Shown: positions 6,905 to 9,482 of the stretch, in pieces
Numbering within the stretch: position 1 is the stretch's first letter
Layout of the letters: the number at the start of each line of letters is the position of its first letter
NCBI GenBank assembly: GCA_028290765.1
Contig: JAQGJF010001078.1
Location: 1 to 9,482, forward strand
Origin: Tardiphaga sp.
GTDB taxonomy: Bacteria > Pseudomonadota > Alphaproteobacteria > Rhizobiales > Xanthobacteraceae
Direction of reading: 5' to 3'
DNA: 9,482 nucleotides
Notes under the pieces: model-generated
Databases searched by the model: none
The model's input: only the letters and a program-made list of their open reading frames with translations
What the model was told of the DNA's origin: nothing
Program-made: the position numbers and the translations under genes

Positions 6905-7512
6905 AGCGCGCCCCTCACCTGCTCCGCGTCGGCCATCGCAAAAAACTCGCCCGCCGACACGACCCCGAACATTGGAACTCCATCGACCACCCGCTCCTCA
7001 CCCATGTCAACCAGATCGTAGTAGAGCGCGCGGGTGACCTTCGCCCACAGGTCGGCGCGGACGTGGAGATAGGGCGTGAGGCCGCCGTCGGCGGCCATCT
7101 CGAATCGCAGCCGATGGGCGGCATCGCAGGCGACCCAATCGTCCACATTGGTGCGGAACCGGAGCGACAGGCCGCGCGCATCCTGCTGTTTCAGCATTTC
7201 GACGGCCAGGAACGGCGCATCGTCGACCCGGATGCCGACCTTCTCGACCGGGGTCACGAGAAAGTGCTTGCCGTCCTCGCGCTTGAGGATGGTCGAAAAC
7301 AGCCGGACCAAAGCGGGCCGCCCGATCGGTGTTCCCTGGTAGAACCACGTGCCGTCGCTGGCGATACGCATGTCGAGATCGCCGCAAAACGGCGGATTCC
7401 ACAGATGTACCGGCGGCAATCCCTTGCCGGCGGCACTGGCGGCCGCGGCATCCCTGGCGGCAGTGGTAAGTCCGTCAAGGCCGCGATTTTCGCTCTGCCC
7501 TTGCTTCGCCAT
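6901..7512 (-). CDS. DUF1285 domain protein
   Basis: This 203-residue soluble protein carries the DUF1285 signature VHLWNPPFCGDLDMRIASDG (35-54) followed by TWFYQGTPIGRPALVRLF (55-72), and LVTPVEKVGIRVDDAPFLAV (85-104). Residues 1-33 are polar and alanine-rich and probably disordered. The family is structurally known as a small beta-rich fold but has no assigned biochemical activity. In alphaproteobacteria it is commonly found next to the CoA pyrophosphatase and CCA transferase, as here, so a role in the same housekeeping pathway is possible but unproven. The ATG at 7512 has AGGG six bases upstream. It is the first gene of the minus-strand operon, and its promoter must lie in the 7513-7805 intergenic region, although I could not identify a convincing one. 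Confidence 0.92.
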   Translation of the reverse strand: MAKQGQSENRGLDGLTTAARDAAAASAAGKGLPPVHLWNPPFCGDLDMRIASDGTWFYQGTPIGRPALVRLFSTILKREDGKHFLVTPVEKVGIRVDDAPFLAVEMLKQQDARGLSLRFRTNVDDWVACDAAHRLRFEMAADGGLTPYLHVRADLWAKVTRALYYDLVDMGEERVVDGVPMFGVVSAGEFFAMADAEQVRGAL

Positions 7513-7514
7513 GG

Positions 7515-7542
7515 TTTGCCCTGACTTTGATGTTTGCCCTGA
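7515..7542. repeat. Short direct repeat TTTGCCCTGA, 18-bp period
   Basis: TTTGCCCTGA occurs at 7515-7524 and again at 7533-7542. The copy nearest the gene includes the complement of the DUF1285 ribosome-binding site. The spacing places both copies close to two helical turns apart (18 bp), which could be an operator or a local tandem duplication. Two short copies alone are weak evidence. Confidence 0.35.
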
Positions 7543-7558
7543 ACATGATCAGCTCGGT

Positions 7559-7575
7559 TTGGCACGATTGGTGCA
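7559..7575 (+). promoter_or_regulatory. Sigma54 (RpoN) -24/-12 promoter element
   Basis: TTGGCACGATTGGTGCA fits the sigma54 consensus YTGGCACG-NNNN-TTGCW with a single mismatch (G for the first T of TTGC). The essential GG (7561-7562) and GC (7573-7574) are separated by exactly 10 bases. Transcription would start near 7586, rightward, leaving a leader of about 220 nt before moxR. The activator site would be expected upstream, inside the DUF1285 gene. The element is also an imperfect inverted repeat (TTG[G]CAC / GTGCAA), so an operator is an alternative reading. Confidence 0.5.
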
Positions 7576-7742
7576 AGTCTTTGGGTGTAGTCTGTTGCAG
7601 GTCCGGGTTGCGGTGGGTTGGGGTCAACTCGCTACATCGTGATCCCGTTCAGTGTGCCTAGACCCGATAATGTGGGGATAGTTTAATTCAGCAAATACAT
7701 GGCCTTCGCTTAAAGTTTAGCATGAGGTTCGTGGCATGACGA

Positions 7743-7790
7743 CGCCGCTCGCGGCGAAACACCAGACGAACGGCACCTCCGGTGGCGTTC
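7743..7790 (+). promoter_or_regulatory. Double-hairpin leader in front of moxR
   Basis: Two potential stem-loops stand just before the moxR ribosome-binding site. The first is CGCCGC-TC-GCGGCG (7743-7756, in practice five pairs and a four-base loop). The second pairs GAACGGCACC (7768-7777) with GGTGGCGTTC (7781-7790), nine of ten pairs, around TCC. The segment CACCTCC (7774-7780) resembles the 16S anti-Shine-Dalgarno sequence, and its CTCC could instead pair with GGAG at 7796-7799. A translational switch is conceivable but not shown. Confidence 0.35.
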
Positions 7791-7805
7791 CCAAAGGAGT
7801 GACGG

Positions 7806-8810
7806 ATGGCTGGCGCAGACAGTGTCGAGAAACTTGAAGACGTCGTAGTTCGCTCGGCCGAACAGGTCGCGGGCCAAATTCGCGCTGCCAAGGAAGCGAT
7901 TTCCACCGTTATTTTCGGCCAGGATCGCGTGGTCGAAAATACGCTCGTCACCATCCTGTCCGGCGGCCATGCGCTCCTGATCGGCGTGCCCGGTCTCGCC
8001 AAGACCAAGCTGGTCGAAACCCTCGGCATCACGCTCGGTCTCGATGCCAAGCGCATCCAGTTCACGCCGGACCTGATGCCCTCGGATATTCTCGGCGCGG
8101 AAGTGCTGGATGAAAGCGGCACCGGCAAGCGCTCGTTCCGTTTCATCTCGGGGCCGGTATTCGCCCAGCTTCTGATGGCCGACGAAATCAACCGCGCCAG
8201 CCCGCGCACCCAGTCCGCGCTGCTGCAGGCGATGCAGGAGCAGCACATCACGGTGGCCGGCGCGCGGCACGATCTGCCAAAGCCCTTCCATGTGCTGGCG
8301 ACGCAAAACCCGCTCGAGCAGGAGGGCACCTATCCGTTGCCCGAAGCCCAGCTCGATCGCTTCCTGATGGAGATCGACGTCGATTATCCGGATCGCGACG
8401 CCGAGCGGCGCATCCTGTTCGACACCACCGGCGCGGAAGGCGCGCTCGCCAAGGTCGCGATGAGCGCCGACACTCTCGTCACCGCGCAGCGGCTGGTGCG
8501 GCGATTGCCGGTCGGCGACAGCGTGGTGGAAGCGATCCTCACGCTGGTGCGATCGGCGCGGCCGGGTCCGGACGGCGGCGACACCGGCAAGCTGATCGCC
8601 TGGGGCCCGGGTCCGCGCGCCAGCCAGTCGCTGATGCTGGCGGTTCGGGCGCGCGCATTGCTCGATGGACGGCTGGCGCCATCGATCGACGACGTGCTCG
8701 ATCTTGCCGAGCCTATTCTCAAACACCGCATGGCGTTGACGTTCTCGGCCCGCGCCGAAGGCCGTACCATTCCCGACGTGATCCGTCAGTTGAAGACACG
8801 GATCGGTTGA
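7806..8810 (+). CDS. MoxR family AAA+ ATPase
   Basis: This 334-residue protein is a MoxR-type AAA+ ATPase, a cytoplasmic chaperone-like machine thought to assemble or load metal sites of partner complexes. Walker A is GVPGLAKT (60-67), the usual MoxR form. Walker B is LLMADEINRA (122-131). Sensor 1 lies in VLATQNPLEQEGTYPLPEAQ (163-182), with the candidate arginine finger R185 in LDRF. GPGPRASQSL (267-276) holds the sensor 2 arginine, and ILKHRM (305-309 region) closes the lid. AAAGGAG six bases before ATG 7806 makes the start secure. It is followed with a TGATG overlap by a DUF58 gene, the classical MoxR partner, whose product carries a von Willebrand-type domain. The leader suggests special regulation. 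Confidence 0.97.
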   Translation: MAGADSVEKLEDVVVRSAEQVAGQIRAAKEAISTVIFGQDRVVENTLVTILSGGHALLIGVPGLAKTKLVETLGITLGLDAKRIQFTPDLMPSDILGAEVLDESGTGKRSFRFISGPVFAQLLMADEINRASPRTQSALLQAMQEQHITVAGARHDLPKPFHVLATQNPLEQEGTYPLPEAQLDRFLMEIDVDYPDRDAERRILFDTTGAEGALAKVAMSADTLVTAQRLVRRLPVGDSVVEAILTLVRSARPGPDGGDTGKLIAWGPGPRASQSLMLAVRARALLDGRLAPSIDDVLDLAEPILKHRMALTFSARAEGRTIPDVIRQLKTRIG

Positions 8811-9482
8811 TGGCGGCAGCGACGGAGCACACAAAACAGGAGATTCTCGCAGTCCGACGCGCCGATGGCGAAAGCCGCACGCTCGCCGCGTCGCTGCCGC
8901 GTCTCGTGCTGGAGGCCCGCCGCATCGCCGCCAATGTGATTCACGGCCTGCATGGACGGCGGCGCGCCGGCGCCGGCGAAAGTTTCTGGCAGTATCGCCG
9001 CTTCGTGTCGGGCGAACCGGCGCAGAATGTCGACAGGCGCCGGTCGGCGCGCGACGATCATTTATATGTCCGTGAGCAGGAATGGGAGGCCGCGCACACC
9101 GTGTGGCTGTGGCCGGACCGCTCGCTGTCGATGGCCTTTGCCTCCAAGGCGGCGCGCGACAGCAAGCTCGAACGCGGCTTGATCGTCACCTTCGCGCTCG
9201 CCGAACTCCTGGTCGCCGGCGGCGAACGCGTCGGCGTTCCCGGCCTGATGAATCCGACCGCCAGCCGCAGCGTGATCGACAAGATGGCGCAGGCGATGCT
9301 GCACGATGACGCCACGCGGGCCAGCCTGCCGCCGTCCTTTGTGCCCTCGGCACTGGCCGAGATCGTGGTGCTGTCGGACTTCTGGTCGCCGATCGCCGAG
9401 ATCAGAAACATGCTGGCCGGGTTGTCGGCATCCGGCGCGCACGGCACGCTGGTCCAGATCGTCGATCCGGCTGAAGAAAACT
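8810..9482 (+). CDS. DUF58 domain protein, 3' end missing
   Basis: The frame opens at ATG 8810, inside the moxR stop (TGATG), and runs uninterrupted to the window edge for 224 codons. The DUF58 signature is present: GRRRAGAGESFWQYRRFVSG (48-67), then NVDRRRSAR (72-80) and VREQEWEAAHTVWLWP (86-101). DRSLSM (102-107) fits the DxSxS metal-ion-dependent adhesion site of von Willebrand A domains, so the protein probably binds a divalent ion and a partner protein. In family members the position in NVDRRRSAR after Asp is usually Trp (DWR); here it is Arg. DUF58 proteins work with MoxR ATPases, often beside larger membrane vWA proteins that would be expected downstream, outside this window. No signal peptide is seen, and the C-terminal part cannot be judged. 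Confidence 0.93.
   Translation, partial: MAAATEHTKQEILAVRRADGESRTLAASLPRLVLEARRIAANVIHGLHGRRRAGAGESFWQYRRFVSGEPAQNVDRRRSARDDHLYVREQEWEAAHTVWLWPDRSLSMAFASKAARDSKLERGLIVTFALAELLVAGGERVGVPGLMNPTASRSVIDKMAQAMLHDDATRASLPPSFVPSALAEIVVLSDFWSPIAEIRNMLAGLSASGAHGTLVQIVDPAEEN

Larger units (their letters stand above)
7513..7805. promoter_or_regulatory. Divergent intergenic region, DUF1285 operon / moxR operon
   Basis: These 293 bases separate the two divergent operons and contain no convincing long gene. Features seen on the + strand are a sigma54-like element at 7559-7575, an isolated GATAAT at 7666-7671 without a matching -35, two hairpins (7743-7756 and 7768-7790) and the moxR ribosome-binding site AAAGGAG (7793-7799). 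Near the minus-strand gene there is a 10-bp direct repeat. The base composition is more AT-rich than the genes, especially at 7660-7725. Confidence 0.7.

Noticed and set aside
7639..7686. 15-codon GTG frame in the intergenic region
   Set aside because: There is no ribosome-binding site and it is too short to support.
7766..7795. EcfG-type (general stress) promoter on the minus strand, GGAAC ... CGTT
   Set aside because: The two elements are only 14 bases apart instead of about 18-19, and both are arms of the moxR leader hairpin.
7710..8834. 374-codon minus-strand frame opposite moxR
   Set aside because: It lacks any recognisable domain and is antisense to a textbook MoxR ATPase.

Overview
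The window is GC-rich, densely coding and reads like a chromosome of an alphaproteobacterium of the Hyphomicrobiales, most likely Nitrobacteraceae (Bradyrhizobium, Rhodopseudomonas, Nitrobacter or Afipia). This is inferred from the protein set (DUF1285, CoA pyrophosphatase, DUF6111 and CCA transferase side by side, with a divergent MoxR-DUF58 pair) and from the codon use. No search was run. There is no rRNA, tRNA, CRISPR array, insertion sequence or integrase.

Region A (1-2688, + strand) looks like an accessory transcription unit. It holds the tail of an unidentified gene, an outer-membrane-type lipoprotein with a concanavalin/DUF1080-like domain, a major facilitator transporter and a TauE/SafE-type permease. 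The genes are tightly spaced.

Region B (2689-3921, + strand) starts with a good sigma70-type promoter (TTGACA, 17 bp, TTTATT) just after the permease. It holds a 67-residue orphan protein and an exported protein made of two DUF1259 repeats (LppY/LpqO type). A weak stem plus T7 tract ends it, against the convergent operon of region C.

Region C (3950-7512, - strand) is a five-gene housekeeping operon. In transcription order it is DUF1285 protein, Nudix CoA pyrophosphatase, DUF6111 membrane protein, CCA tRNA nucleotidyltransferase and a second TauE/SafE permease. All four junctions are 4-nt stop/start overlaps (TTGA, then ATGA three times), so the whole operon is probably translationally coupled. 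Three long in-frame N-terminal extensions are avoided by choosing these coupled starts.

Region D (7513-9482, + strand) is a 293-bp divergent intergenic region followed by a MoxR AAA+ ATPase and the start of a DUF58 protein with a von Willebrand A type metal site. The DUF58 gene runs off the window. The intergenic region is the most interesting non-coding part. It has a near-consensus sigma54 (RpoN) -24/-12 element pointing at moxR, then two hairpins just before a strong Shine-Dalgarno site, and a possible 33-codon upstream frame overlapping the moxR start.

No clearly new defence, mobile or biosynthetic system is visible. The leads worth checking are the sigma54/leader architecture of moxR, the orphan protein paired with DUF1259, and the lipoprotein-transporter-permease cassette.
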